Source: Rhea pennata
Lineage: Eukaryota; Chordata; Aves; Rheiformes; Rheidae
Assembly: GCF_028389875.1 (NCBI RefSeq)
Contig: NW_026907680.1
Span: 124,001-188,000, forward strand
DNA length: 64,000 bases
Direction of reading: 5' to 3'
This document shows, one piece after another, positions 1 through 11,214 of this stretch (position 1 is the stretch's first letter; the number at the start of each line of letters is the position of its first letter). The notes below the pieces were generated by a model, which worked only from the letters and a program-made list of their open reading frames with translations, did no database searches and was not told the origin of the DNA. Both the position numbers and the translations under genes were made by a program.

Positions 1-15
1 AACCAAAGTACTCAC

Positions 16-2799
16 GTTGGAAAGACAATGAGAGAGCCAGAATGGATCAGGGAAGCCGCTGTTTGGGTGCTTGCGAGAACTGAATGCCTCATCTCTGGCA
101 TCTGCAAAGGGCAGAGACATGGGTGAGATGCTACGAAGAAAAGGACCTTGCTGCCCACAAGGGCAGACCATGTTTCCACTAATCAGAGAAGAAGCTGCCA
201 CTCAGAAAGAGGGAAACACCCCTCGCTCTTGCTCACAGCCACCCCCACCTCCATTCTACAGACCAGCAGGTGCGGAATAATACAGGCAGATGGCCAGAAA
301 CACTGGCAGGCTTCTGTCAAGGGCAAGAGCCAAGAGGCTGATGCAGGAGAGCAGTTGTTGCCTAGTGGAGAAGTCAAGGGAGGCAAGCAGAGGTCTTCTG
401 CACCAGAAAGCCCAGGCTGAATGACACGGCTGCACTGGAGACCTGGGCAAAGGCCCTGGCTTGCAATGACTTTGTCTGTGACAAACCCCGAGAGTCTTCT
501 GCAACTTGAGGAGCAGCTGTTGGACGCACTGCCCCACAATCCCAAACATGGCCAGAGGAGGCCTGGAGACAAATGGGATCCTAACACAAAGACCCCAAGG
601 AAAGGCTGACTTTCTGGAAGACTTCTGGAGGAAGCCTAGCAGGAAAGAACTCCCAGGACCCAGCAGTGGGGGGAAAGCGGTTGCTTTGGACTTGGCCAGG
701 CTTGCAAAGGGGTGAGAAGGAGAGCTGTGGAAAAAGGCAGACTTACATCCAGAAGAGCTTTGAGCAGCTGTGGGGAGGCATTCAGCCTGCACAGAAAGCC
801 TCTGTAAAACCACATTGTCACCTCTTTGCCTTCAATGAGAAGCACGCCAATGCCCTTGAAAAGAAGGGCCACGTTCTTCCCATTGGCCAGGCAGCAAGAC
901 AGAAGGTACACGGTCTCCTCCACGCAGGCCGCCACTGTTTTCCAAGGCACGGAGATGGCCACGGCTACGTGAGGATACTTCAGGGTCTCAGCTTTCCTGC
1001 GCCCTAGGCAACAAGCAAAGAGCAGCACAGTCACGGACGGAGCCCTTCAGCAGGCTCCCACACAGTGCTGGGCGCCTGAAGGTCTTGCGGCAGCACGGAG
1101 CTGCAGAGCTCTCTGCTTTAACCCCCACAAAAGCCCCCACAGGAGGCTCCTGTCAGCCCTCCCTGGCCCAAATTCAAAGCACTCTGCAGCCTCCTCGGAC
1201 AAGGCTACCGCAGGGCTTCCTTCCCTGCACAGACACCAAGAGCGAGCCCTGACCATCTCCTGGGAGCGGGAGGCAGGAGGGCAGGCCAAGCAGAGCAGCA
1301 AGGGGGCCAGCTGCCGGCAGAAGGCAGTGCACAGAGGAATGGTGCCGGCACTCAGGCCATGCCAGCTTTGACGAGCCTTAGCTGTGCCATGTCACGCTGG
1401 CTCCAAAGGAGGAGGAAAACACATGGGCTGCACAACAGCCTTCCACGCTGCCTCTTAATCCATCGGTGTTAGGAAGCAATAGGAAGGACTTGTCCTTTTG
1501 AGCAGACGGCTGCTGTGGCATCAACGGGGAACAACAGTGGCAACTACACGGCACTGGAAGCAGCAGCCACAAAAGCCCCACTATGGAGCCACGCGTTCGA
1601 GCCAGTGCAAGAGAGAGACACACCGAGAGACTCTCGTTGGATTCTGCATTATAATGTTGTGACAATCAAAACACCCTGAAGCTCTGCTCAGCACCCGGGG
1701 CAGCAAGTCTCAATTTCTAACAGCCCCTGGGAAACAGCAAAGAGCCACAGCCCCGCGATGTCCCCAGGGGAAGCCGAGGTTTCAGTCTGCCTTCTTACCA
1801 GCAACAGAGGCCTCCTCATGGCTGAGGCCATGAAGATCCACAAGGTTGCTTGAGAGGCGAAATGCGGGTCTCTGAACAGTCAGAGGACTTTTCTTGCCAG
1901 CAACGACTTGTTTTGTAGCAACACTGAAGGTGCCAAGGGGAATAATTCTCACATCCTGCAGCCAGAGAAGTAGAGAGAAGCCTTAGAAGCATGGGAGACA
2001 GACAAAGAGAGAGTTGTTCTCCAAGCATGGCCACGGTGCTAGGTGCCCTGCCCATGGCTGGCATGCAAAGGGGCAAGACAGAGCCTTCTGGAAAGCTTGG
2101 CGGAAGCCCTGGAGAACTCCCTGAGAAGGCCATTCCCCATAGTTTCCTCCCCCTCCTCCTCAGCCTCCAAAGGCAACGTTGCCGCCCCTCCAGCACACGA
2201 AGAAAAGGCTTTCCCAGAACGGCTCCCTTTCTGGCCTTGCACTCTGCCAGGATCTCCAGAGAGGGCCCAGAAAGCCTCCCACCCTTCCAGCAACCGCAGC
2301 TGCACTGCACATTGGGCACCTCCCTTTTGGGAGAAGTCGGTCTGGGGCACAGCTGTCATTTGCAGCATGCTTCTGCAGGGAGGTTGCTTCTGCTTGGAGA
2401 GGAGGGGCAGGACTATTGTGGCCCATGGCCCTGAGGGGTCAGTGCTGCTGCCAGCATGGGTATGGGAGGGGAGGGAGAGGATGGCACATCCACCTTGTTC
2501 AGCACCAGCTTCTCCTGGATGTAGTTGGAGACACCCTCCCAGATGGGCACGGCCACTGCAAAGCAAGGCAAAGACACGTCATGCCCCCTGCACCACAAGG
2601 CACCATCAGCGGAGGACCCTTGGGGCACCCCCAGCCTGCCCAGGCTCCCCACAGCCCCTGGGCATCTACAGCCCATCTTGGTGCTCAGCCTCTCGACAGC
2701 AATCCTGGGCAAGGAGGTCGCGAAGGCCTTACCCCGCGGGGGAATGACGGGCACCCGCTGCTCACGCTGCGTGGCGCGGCCAGCGTCCCGGAGCTCCAT
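16..2799 (-). CDS. CCDC81-like HU-fold protein gene, 5' part, runs off left edge
   Basis: Four exons are supported. Exon 1 is 2733-2799: a true ATG in a good context (G at -3), ending in phase 1 at a GTAAGG donor. Exon 2 is 2494-2555, phase 1 to phase 0, reading VAVPIWEGVSNYIQEKLVLNK, which matches the first HU-domain helix of CCDC81 (pattern V-WDAVS-Y-Q-QLLLHKG). A later exon, 747-1003, phase 1 to 0, reads ETLKYPHVAVAISVPW then VAACVEETVYLLSCCL, NVALLFKGIGVLLIEG and a MWFYRGFL stretch; this is the second HU module. The last exon seen is 16-101 (86 bp), ending SLIVFPT before GTGAGT. The exon expected between 1004 and 2493, the rest of the first HU module, was not found; it may be diverged or lost. 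CCDC81 proteins are reported at centrosomes in mammals; the bird copies are of unknown function. The match and phases are seen; that it is expressed is not shown. Confidence 0.55.
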
Positions 2800-3070
2800 G
2801 TCCGTGCCGGGCGCTCTGGCTTGGCCGCGCAGTGGGAGGGTCCCTGCAAAGGCTTCCTGGCCGCTCGGCTGCTCCTGCTGCGCCCTTCAGCGCAGCCCCG
2901 CGCTGCCCCGGGCTCCCGTCGCCGGCTCCCGCTGGGGCTCGTCAGCTCCTGGCAGCACAGTGGTGCCCAGAGCAGCCCCAGCGCCTGCGCTGCGGCGGGC
3001 TGTGCGGGACGAGTGGGGAGGGTGCGTGGGCGGGCGGGAGAGGGCAGTGGTGGCTGTGACCCAGCAGGGA
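2800..3070 (-). promoter_or_regulatory. CpG-rich region upstream of the CCDC81-like start
   Basis: The stretch immediately upstream of the ATG at 2799 is GC-rich with many CpG pairs, as expected of a CpG-island promoter, and contrasts with the CpG-poor DNA on either side. No TATA box is evident. Assignment as the promoter rests on position and composition only. Confidence 0.35.
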
Positions 3071-4035
3071 TGTCCCCTGTGACGCCAGCCCATGTCACAG
3101 AGGGGACCGGGACCCCCGGGGCCCCCGGCCAGTGCTGGCCCTGCAGTGGGGAGGGGCTGCACGGGGCACTTGTGGGGCTGCCGTGACCCCCGCACTGGGG
3201 AGGTCCTGGGGCAGGGATAACCCCACCGGGGGACCGGCTGGGCTGGGCGCTGCGGCTGCACTCAGCCCAGCCATGGCCCCATGCGGGAAACCTGGCTGCG
3301 AGGGGAGGGGGGCAGTGGGGCACTGCACCAGCCTCCACCCATGGCGACACAGCACAGGCTGCGGCTTCTGCTGCCCCCAGTGCAAGGAAGTGCTGAGAAC
3401 GGACCGATGGCAGGGAAACCTCCAGCAAGGCCTTGGCAGGCAGCAAAGCCCTGGCTCAGTGCCGAAGGAGAAGTTTCTTCCTGCCAGGCGTGGGCAGCTG
3501 GTGCATCCTGCCTCTGGGAATGTCCCCCAGAGCCCCCAGATGATGCCACACACGGGTCTGTGTCTCTCCACATTGCCCAGGGAGAGCTCGCAGGCACTTG
3601 CGCATGCCCTGGATCACCTCTGGCACCTCCCGTGTCACCCAGTGTTTCCACGGCAGCAGCTGACTCCCACCTTCCACCACCTTGGACTGGAAATGGGAGG
3701 GGGGACAAGGAGCTCGCACACTTCTGTGCACCTCTTTTGGGCACACGGCAGCTTAAGCAGGATGAATCCCACAACCGTCCTGGGGGTTAGTGGCGTGCAT
3801 GTGATGGAGGTGTCTGCCCCACCACCTGGAGGGCTTCTCCCCAAAGAAATGAGGGGCCCAGGCTGACTCAGCTCACTCACTCCCCGAAGCCTGGGGAAAT
3901 GACTTCCCTGCTGGGTGCAGGAGCAGCTCCTCTGCCAGGAGCCACAGTGCTGAGGGCACTGCCTGCCCGTGCTGAGCTGAGCTGAGACAAAACGGAGGGA
4001 AGCTCCGGACGCTCAGGAGGGAGGCAGCAGCTGAG
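3071..4035. other. GC-rich DNA without recognised gene
   Basis: Long frames are open on both strands, but none shows a known domain, they overlap each other, and they lack paired splice sites. I treat them as compositional. No mobile element recognised. Confidence 0.4.
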
Positions 4036-6962
4036 AGCTCCTTCTGGCAGAAATGGGCAGAGCCCTTCCAGTGGGAAGTCTCTGGCTGCAGGGCAGTGCT
4101 GCTGAGCTGCTCGCGGTGTCCTGGAGACCTCGCGCAGGTGATGGTTGAGGCCATCTTTCCAGAGAGCTCTCTCGGTGGAGCAGCTGGTGCTTTAGGGCAG
4201 GGACTTGCTGCCACAGTGTCCGAGGGACAGGGCGGCATGGCTCCCTTCTGCCGGGGAGGGTGTAGGGCTGTGCGAGCAGGGCGTGCGTGCAGCCAGGTGT
4301 GCCCAGGGCTGTGCCTGAGAGCAGTGTCCTGGGAGGTCAGGGTGCCCAGGGCCATGCCTCTGCCACCTGCCTTGGTCAGCACTCAGCCCGCCTGGGCAAC
4401 TGCCTGCAGCGCTGCGTGGAGAAGCCATGGTGGGAAGTAGCAGCCCACAGAAGGGCAGGATCTTGCTGTCCCAGATCAGAGGCTGTGTGGGGCAAGGCTG
4501 CTCAGAGCTGCTGCTCAGCCCCAGGAGCTTGCCCGGAGGAAAGTCAAGGCAGGGACCACTCCACAGGGAAGGAGGTTTCCCCAGTGTTGGCTTTCTGTTC
4601 CACGCTGTTGTTTTGGGGGAAGGGAAAAGGAGGTGCCAAGGCTGGAGAAGAGCTGGAGACTGGGGAGGGTGCTGAGGGGTCAGCAGGTCTGTGGGGAAGC
4701 TCACAAAGTGCTTTTGCCCCTGCTCTGCCCACGCACAGCAGCAGCAGCATCAGCAGCTCTGCTGGCCCCAGGAGCCTTTGTGGCAGCTGCTCCTTGGCAC
4801 CTGCCAAGAGGTGGGTGCCCCAAGGCAGTGCCCTGCTGCCGGGAGGGCTCTCTGGGGCACAGCCAAGTGCCCCAGAAGTGGGCTGGGGTCTGTTGGCTAA
4901 GGCAGGCAATGGACGCAGGAGAGGGCATTTGGTGCTGGCAGGAAAAGCAGCAGGCGGTGGAGCCATGGTGCGAGAAGGGGAGGAAGGCAGAACAGAAGTG
5001 CGGTGGGAGGGAGAATTAGGGAATTTAGCTCTCTTCTCCTCCAGTGCAGATGTTTTCCTCCCAGAAAACCCCACATGGCCTCTGCCAGCCCGCAGAGCCT
5101 TTGCCCCACAGGCCCCAGGGCCAGGCCAGGCACTGCCTTCTCTGTAGACAGACCTCTGGCTTAGGAGAGAGTCTGATTCCAACAAGATGTTACTCCAGCC
5201 TAGGCCTCTCTTGCAAAGGCTGGAGCAGCAGCAAGTACACGGAGGTTCTGCTTGCAAACTGCAGCTCACTAAGTGCTTGAGGTCAGTGTTCCGAGAGCTG
5301 CTGGTGCTTCAGCACAGTCTTTCTAGCACAGGCTGGAACAGCAGCAAGTAGGTGCAGAACAGCCAAAAATGCACTGATTGCCCCAACAGGGTCTTCTTCC
5401 AGCAGCCTGGGGCCTGGGAGCTTCCTCAGCCAGAGGCAGGAGACACAAAGCCTTTGTCCGCTTGGTCCTTCCAGAAGCGCACCCCCACCTTGGGCTGAAA
5501 GCACACCGTCAATGTGTGGCAGGGCCAGATGCGGCTCTTTGCTTGGCTTCTCTCTTCCTCTTCAAAGCACTTCTGCTGGGCTTCTTCTCACCTCTGCAGG
5601 GCAAGGAGATTCGGCTTTCAGCGACCTCTCTCTTGCCTCTCATTCCCGACCAAGAGCTGTTAGCTCACAGCCTGCCCCGGTGCATGCAAAGTTCAGATGT
5701 GGTCATTTACTCCCCAACAGGCCTCACTCCTCCTGCAGCAAATACCCTCTGGCACTTTATTGCCCAGCCATTCCCTGTGCTTTGGTCCTTCTGTAGCTCT
5801 TATTTGGGGAGCCTATAACATGGAGAGGAATGAGAGGTTCTGGTTTTGGTTTGTTTGAAAAGATTGATCCCTACCAGAAGCAAGCAAGGCAGAAAGACAT
5901 CTTGGGCTGGCTTTTTCCTCCAGACCACGTTTGTCACAGCAGAGAGTCAGCTGCCCGTATGGGAGCATGATTTGGATCGGAAAAGGGTGCGGGAACTCCT
6001 CATCACAAAGGCCTTAAGCCATACTGGGGAGCCAAAGTCCTCAGGTAAAGCCCACAATTTTCTCAGCCTGGTCTTCAAGTATGTCCTCAGAAGGCAAGTG
6101 GGCCTCTTGGCATGCTGGGCTGCCACCTTCAGCAGGAGCTCTCCTGGATGGGCTGAGTTCTTGCTTTTCTCTTTACTCATACAATTTCAAGAAGAAAACA
6201 AGAACTCCCCGGCAGTGTCCCCGGCCACACTGAGATGACTGTGGCTCCTAATGGCTCCATTCGCAGAAGGGCCCAGGAAGAGTCTGCATAGGTATTGTCA
6301 GAGAAGGAAAGCTCCTCAGATCCACTGGAGATGTGGGCCTTCCACTCGTGTATGCAGTGTGCTTCCCAGGCTCTGACAAAGGAAAGGTATGGGCGGAGGA
6401 GGAGGGCAAACTGGTTCCTCTGGAGTCCCTGCTTTGTGACAGGACCTATTTCAAAGCACGGAGATCATCAGAGAGGTCCTTTTTGCTCCAGGATCTTTTC
6501 CTCAGCCAGCACTGTGATTTGTTTCTCTACAGCTTTCAACATTTGCTGGCGTGTCCACAAACCTATTGCCTAACACTAGCATTTTTGAATGTCATCCGTG
6601 CTGACTGGCAGCAATGTCATTTATTGGCTTCTGAGACTTTATCTGATTGTGCTCGATGCAGGAAGACACTGAGGGTCTTCTTGGTTGGTTTACATAGTCC
6701 TGTAGAGGAGCTTCCCTGGAAAAAAGGAAGTTTCGACAGGGCAAGTGGTACCCGTGTGTGTGTTTGTGTATGCATATACATCTCCATCGAGAAGGCTCAG
6801 CAGAAAGCGGCTAAAAGATTTGTCCTCCATAAAACTGCCTTTCTGAGCTGTGAAGGAAAATGGGATGCTTGGAGACAGGAGTCCAACCTGCAGGAGTCCA
6901 GGTTGGGCAGTGGTGTAAGTAGATATGGTCGGTGGGTTTTCTGAAAACGTGTGGTGCATATC
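4036..6962. other. Duplicated DNA, no gene recognised
   Basis: Shared by L, D (42,060-44,220 and 46,166-46,555) and R. Moderately long frames recur in all copies because the DNA is duplicated; a 130-codon frame at 5,846 differs from D at 16 residues, which gives no sign of purifying selection. No domain recognised. Confidence 0.4.
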
Positions 6963-7269
6963 ACAGAATCACAGAATGGGTAAGGTTGGAAGGGACCTCA
7001 GGGGATCATCTAGTCCTACCTCCCTGCTCAGGCAGGGTCACCTCGACCATGTTAGACAGGGTTGCATCCGGGCAGGGTCTGAATCTCTCCAGAGGAGGAG
7101 ACTCTACAATGTCTCTGGGAAACCTCTCCCAGTGCTCGGTCACTCTCACAGGAAAGAAATTCCTCCTCATATTGAGGCGGAGCTTCCGCTGGTTCTGTTT
7201 GTGCCCGTTGCCTCTTGTCCTGTTGCATGGCACTAGTGAAAAGAGTTCGGCCCCATCCCTTTGACGAGG
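6963..7269 (-). mobile_element. CR1 LINE 3' fragment flanked by target-site duplication
   Basis: On the minus strand this encodes the end of the CR1 ORF2 product (RTRGNGHK, LRLNMRRNFF, RVTEHWERF) and ends with the typical 3' tail (gatgatcccctgaggtccct, then the short terminal repeat of attctgtg). A duplicated ATATC lies at 6958-6962 and 7270-7274. The homologous site in D (about 46,550) lacks the element, leaving a clean gtgcatatccagtgg join. The mirror copy is present in R. Confidence 0.9.
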
Positions 7270-8499
7270 ATATCCAGTGGAATTTCCTTCACTCTCTTTC
7301 AAGAGCCCGTTGAGTGATAATCAAACACAAAAAATCAAATGTCTTCCTCTGTGTGGGCCCCTTTCATTTTGAGTTCCTCTGAGGGCTTTACCTCTCTCTA
7401 CATTTTTGCACTCTCCAGTCCCATGTACTATTTATTTCCACAAACGCTTTGGGCTACGTGTGCTGAAAAACTAACACTGGGGTTTTTTTTTCCCCCTCTC
7501 CCAGGTGCAGGTGAAGTTGGAAGTACATGTGTTGGCCTCCACGCATCTACTGAAGGATCTGCAGCAAATGCCACTTTCCAGGGCAATACAGAGGCATTGT
7601 GATATTCTGAGCAGAAAGGATGTGACCGGCACAAAATACAATGCAATGCTGGTGAAAAATATTTGCTTTACACAGCACGGTAATGGTTTCCCACTAAGTG
7701 GTCTGGCTGTGAGAAATCCTTGCCGCAGGCTGAACCTAAACTCCAAGGGGTTTCAAAAACTGCCAGGCACATGGCACTTCCCTCTAACAAGCCTGCAGGG
7801 ATACGGAGCATGTCTGGCACCGTAAAGTCCATGTCCCTTCTCGTGCGAGTAACCAACTGGCTAACCTTTCTTCTGCAGCTTGATGGAGCTGCCTAAGTAT
7901 TTTGTATGGAAGCACACGTGTGGTCTTGCTCAAGTCAGGTGCTGCCTTTTAGCCACAGCAGTCCCTCTGCTCCCTTCCATTCTCTTCCTGCTACAGACAT
8001 GTAGCATTTTCAGCGTTCTCTTAGCACTGAGCACATTGCTCCTGGATCTGTTCTGTGACCCCTACTTCAGTCCTCATGCACTGGAAAACCCTCCAGTGCA
8101 GCCCAGCATGGCCACTGGCAGGCACAAGGCTTTGATGCTGAGTGTGAGGGCACTTGTGCCTTGCACCCGGGAGCCTCGCAGCAGGAAAATGGTGTCAGTG
8201 CTGACAGGGAGGTGATTCCAGCCCCACCCACCTGGAAGCCAGGAGGAGGAACCTTGCTGCTGCTTCTGCTAGTGAGCTCACTTGTGCCTCAAGACCTGAG
8301 AGGCCACCAGTGGCCACAAAGCTGCTGTTAGTGCCTGGGAGGGAGCAACCAGCCTGGGGAGGCAGCAGGGGTGTTGGCAAGCTCAGTGCCGGAGGGGAGA
8401 GCAGCAGGTGTTGTGCAGCTGCCTCCAGGAGGGCTCCACGCTGTCTCCCATTGCTTCTTCAACAATGTCCTGATGAAGCAGGGACTTGGTGCGTAACCA
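7270..8499. other. Duplicated DNA, no gene recognised
   Basis: A frame at 7505-7825 follows a pyrimidine tract and CAG and recurs in all copies, but its product is unrecognised and D has extra codons there. D also carries about 0.9 kb more sequence (roughly 47,385-48,310) opposite 8,090 of this block. Confidence 0.35.
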
Positions 8500-9215
8500 G
8501 GGAGGGGTGCTGATACCTGGCTGTGCTGGAAAGGAGATTTTCAGAGAAGGACCTGGGGGCTGTGGTGGGCACCAAGCTGACCATGAACCAGCAATGTGCT
8601 CTGGTGGCAAAGAGCAGCCATGGTATCCTGGGCTGCATCAGGAAGAGCATTGCCAGCAGGTGGAGGCAGGTGATCCTTCCCCTCTGCTCAGCACTGGTGA
8701 GGCCGCACCTGGAGAGCTTGGTCCACCAGCACAAGAGAAACATGGACCTACTGGAGTGAGTCCAACCACAAAGAAGACTAAGGGCCTGGAGCATCTCCTG
8801 TATGAGGAGAGACAGAGATAGCTGGGCCTGTTCAGTGTGTAAGGGGAGAAGGCTCAGGGCAATTTGAATGTACAGAAGTACCTGATGGGGACATGGCATA
8901 AAGAAGACAGAGACAGATTCTTCTGTGACAGCCAGTGGCAGGATGGGAGGCAACAGGCACATGTAGAAATACAAGAAATTCCATTGAAATGTAAGAAAAG
9001 ATTTTCTGCTGCAAGAGCGATGGAAGACTGGACCAAGTTGCTCAGCAGGACTGTGAGTCTCCATCCTTGTTGCTGCTCAAAACCCAACTGGACACGGTCT
9101 CAGTCAGCATGCTCCAGGTATACCTCCAGGTATAAAAGAAAAGAGGGTGGAGGCAGATGATCTCCAGGGATGCTTTCCAACTTCAGCAATGCATTGATTC
9201 AGTGATTTGGTGATG
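8500..9215 (+). mobile_element. CR1 LINE 3' fragment
   Basis: The plus strand encodes the C-terminal part of CR1 reverse transcriptase in broken frames: EKDLGAVVGTKLTMNQQCAL, GILGCIRKSIASR, ILPLCSALVRPHLES, then GLEHLLYEERQR. It ends in a diverged CR1 tail (gatctccagggatgctttcc). Present in L, D and R. Confidence 0.9.
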
Positions 9216-9312
9216 CTGCCATTTGTGAAGTCACTTGTGAGCTGCCTAGAGGAACTTTGCTTCTCCATGGAAGAACTCCTCTGTATCACAGAGCAGTCAG
9301 TGCCTCGGCAAA

Positions 9313-9901
9313 TTACTTCTCAAGGACTTCAACGAGGCGTGGGGGCTTTTTCTTCAGGGCCTCGTACAGGCGATCCTTGAACCAGGAAGTCCAGCTCGGC
9401 ATCAGCCTGAACAGCTCACGCATCATGGTGTGGGATGGTTTCTCCGCCAGAATTCTTTGGTATTGCTCAAAGTCCAGAATGTCCCCGAGCAGGAGGTCCA
9501 GGACACCTTTCACTTCTACAACGCGTTCAGCCAGCTCCACTCGGTGCCTATCAACAAAGTGTTCCCCTGGGGAGGCCAGAAGCAAAGGGTTAGTCATCTG
9601 TGGACACACTGGTGCTCTTTCAGCTGCTTCACAGGTCATGGAGCAGCAGCCACTTCAGAGAGGGGTTTGCCTGAGCTAGCACGACCCAAGGAGGAAATGA
9701 ACGGCACCACGGAGCACCCAGTCCTCTCTGTTGTTAGTGGGTGATGGCAGCATCTAGCCGAAAGCAGAGGCTCGTGTGAAGGTCTAATTCAAACTGGGGC
9801 TGTGCCGGGGCCAATGCTGTGTTTTAGAGTGGGTGTTTGAGCCCCTGCCCCTGGTTTTGAGGCATTTTGCCCCCAAAAGTCTCACCTGTCACTGCCAACA
9901 T
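9313..9901 (-). CDS. ASC/PYCARD-like CARD protein, copy L, possibly CARD-only
   Basis: Two exons. The linker exon is 9886-9942 (57 bp, phase 1 on both sides, CAG acceptor, GTGAGA donor). The terminal exon is 9313-9566 (CCCCAG acceptor, TAA stop). The terminal exon is a CARD: it begins EHFVDRHRVELAERV, continues VLDLLLGDILDFEQYQRILA, and contains MMRELFRLMPSW, FKDRLYEALKKK and LVEVLEK. Human ASC ends in the same order (HFIDQHR, DEQYQ, KMRKLF, CKDLL), and its middle exon, the one skipped in a known isoform, also encodes 19 residues in phase 1. The first in-frame ATG after the likely first exon is at 9901, giving 89 residues. CARDs recruit caspases or other CARD adaptors; a CARD-only product could act as a decoy (inference). 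No pyrin-domain exon was found upstream to 15.6 kb. NLRP1 also has a related C-terminal CARD. Confidence 0.6.
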
Positions 9902-10559
9902 TTGAACAGATTCTTTGGGGATTTGTTCTCTGCCCCTAAAGCCTGTGGGACAGCAAAACAGAAAAGAAATGAGAGGGGAAGCAATGGGAGGGAGCTCCAA
10001 TCTTGCATGGTCAATGGGGTGCTGCAGAAGGGAAGGACAGAGCAGACACCTTTCCAAAGGAGGCTCCTTCCCTTAGGGGACTAGGACTCCCAGGCCACCT
10101 CCCAGCCTTGCTGGTGACCCTTTCTCATGGCTGCTCCCATCTCCACTGAGCCAGTGCCATCAAGTGACAGCACAGCTAATTACAGCCCTATCAGAGACCA
10201 CCACAGCTGCGCAGTGTGAACTGGCCATGGGAAATGCTGGAGCTATGGATGATGTACGATGAGCACCTCTGACAGGGAGGAGACATCCCATCACCTGGTT
10301 CAACCTGTATGTCTTGCTGGGAACTCACTGCATTGGAGTTTTAAGCTAATTTCAGACAGTGTCATGGCAAATACGTTCAATTGAGCTCATCACCCTTGGT
10401 TTGTTCTGCAGCAACCATGCACACGTCAACATGGCTGCCCCACAAACACGCCGACACGCACATGCCAACGACACAGCTGGGCCTTTCACAGGCAAAGACA
10501 CACACACGGCAGCCCCACGCACACACATATGCAGCGCAATGGGGACCACTGGGGCAACA

Positions 10560-10900
10560 TCCCCCCTGCTCCCCCCCACCCCAGGGGTCCAGGCACCCCT
10601 CTGCCCCCCTGCACCCCAGGGGCCCAGGCATCTGGGCATTCTTCTGCCCGCCTCTACCCGAGGGGCCCAGGTGTCCGGGCACCTCTCTTCTGCCCACTAC
10701 GCGAGCGGCCCAGGCGTACGGGCATCCCTCTGCCCCGCCCTGACTCCAGGGCCCAGGCATCCGGACACCCCATTGCCTCCCCCTACCCCAGGGGCCCAGG
10801 CGTCTGGGCCCCTCCTTCCACGTGCCCAGGAAGTCCCCATCCCTTCCCACGCCAGGGGCCCAGGTGTCCGAGTACCCCCCCTTCCCCCCGCCCCCCGTTA
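10560..10900 (+). repeat. GC-rich minisatellite, about 55-60 bp period
   Basis: Repeated units carry a core close to GCCCAGGCGTCCGGGC, a quasi-palindrome, separated by C-rich spacers ending accccag. About six imperfect units. Counterparts lie at 50,790-51,060 (D) and 57,110-57,470 (R). Confidence 0.8.
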
Positions 10901-10901
10901 C

Positions 10902-11165
10902 CCGAGCGCCGGCTCGGACGCCTGGGCCCCTCCCCGCGCCCCCTCCCTCCCCCAGGCCCAGCGATGCCGCTGCCGCCCCGCGCCGGGAACTGCAATCCCA
11001 GCAGGCAGCGCGGCCGCCGAGCCCCGCCCCCTCCCTGGCGCCTCGCGGGAGCAGCCGCTGTGAGGAGGAGCCTTCCTGGCCCCGAGCCCCGGCTGCTCCG
11101 CTCCGCTCCTCAGGCCTCCCCAGAGCTGCCGCGCTGCAGGCGGGCGAGCGCGCCGCACACCCCGC
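10902..11165 (-). promoter_or_regulatory. CpG-island promoter and probable first exon of the CARD gene, copy L
   Basis: CpG-dense block containing AACTGCAATCCCAGCAGGC at 10988-11006, which resembles the ZNF143 (Staf) promoter motif but is one base shorter. A minus-strand donor (CTCGG then GTAACG) lies at 10902/10901, and joining there to the linker exon at 9942 keeps one reading frame (phase 1). No in-frame ATG was seen in this first exon. The island, motif and donor also occur at D (51,070-51,220, motif 51161-51179; no L-R-like CpG continuation beyond the CR1) and R (56,890-57,145, motif 57034-57052). Confidence 0.5.
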
Positions 11166-11214
11166 CAAGAGCCACCCGGCCTGGGGCAGCTGGTTTAATT
11201 CAGCACACAAGAAC

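Noticed and set aside
1816-3446. Several long frames on both strands
   Set aside because: Overlapping, GC-driven, no domains; only the short exons at 2733-2799 and 2494-2555 have splice and family support.
8523-8759. Plus-strand frame reading like a conserved protein (EKDLGAVVGTKL)
   Set aside because: It is the C-terminal end of CR1 reverse transcriptase in a truncated element, not a host gene.
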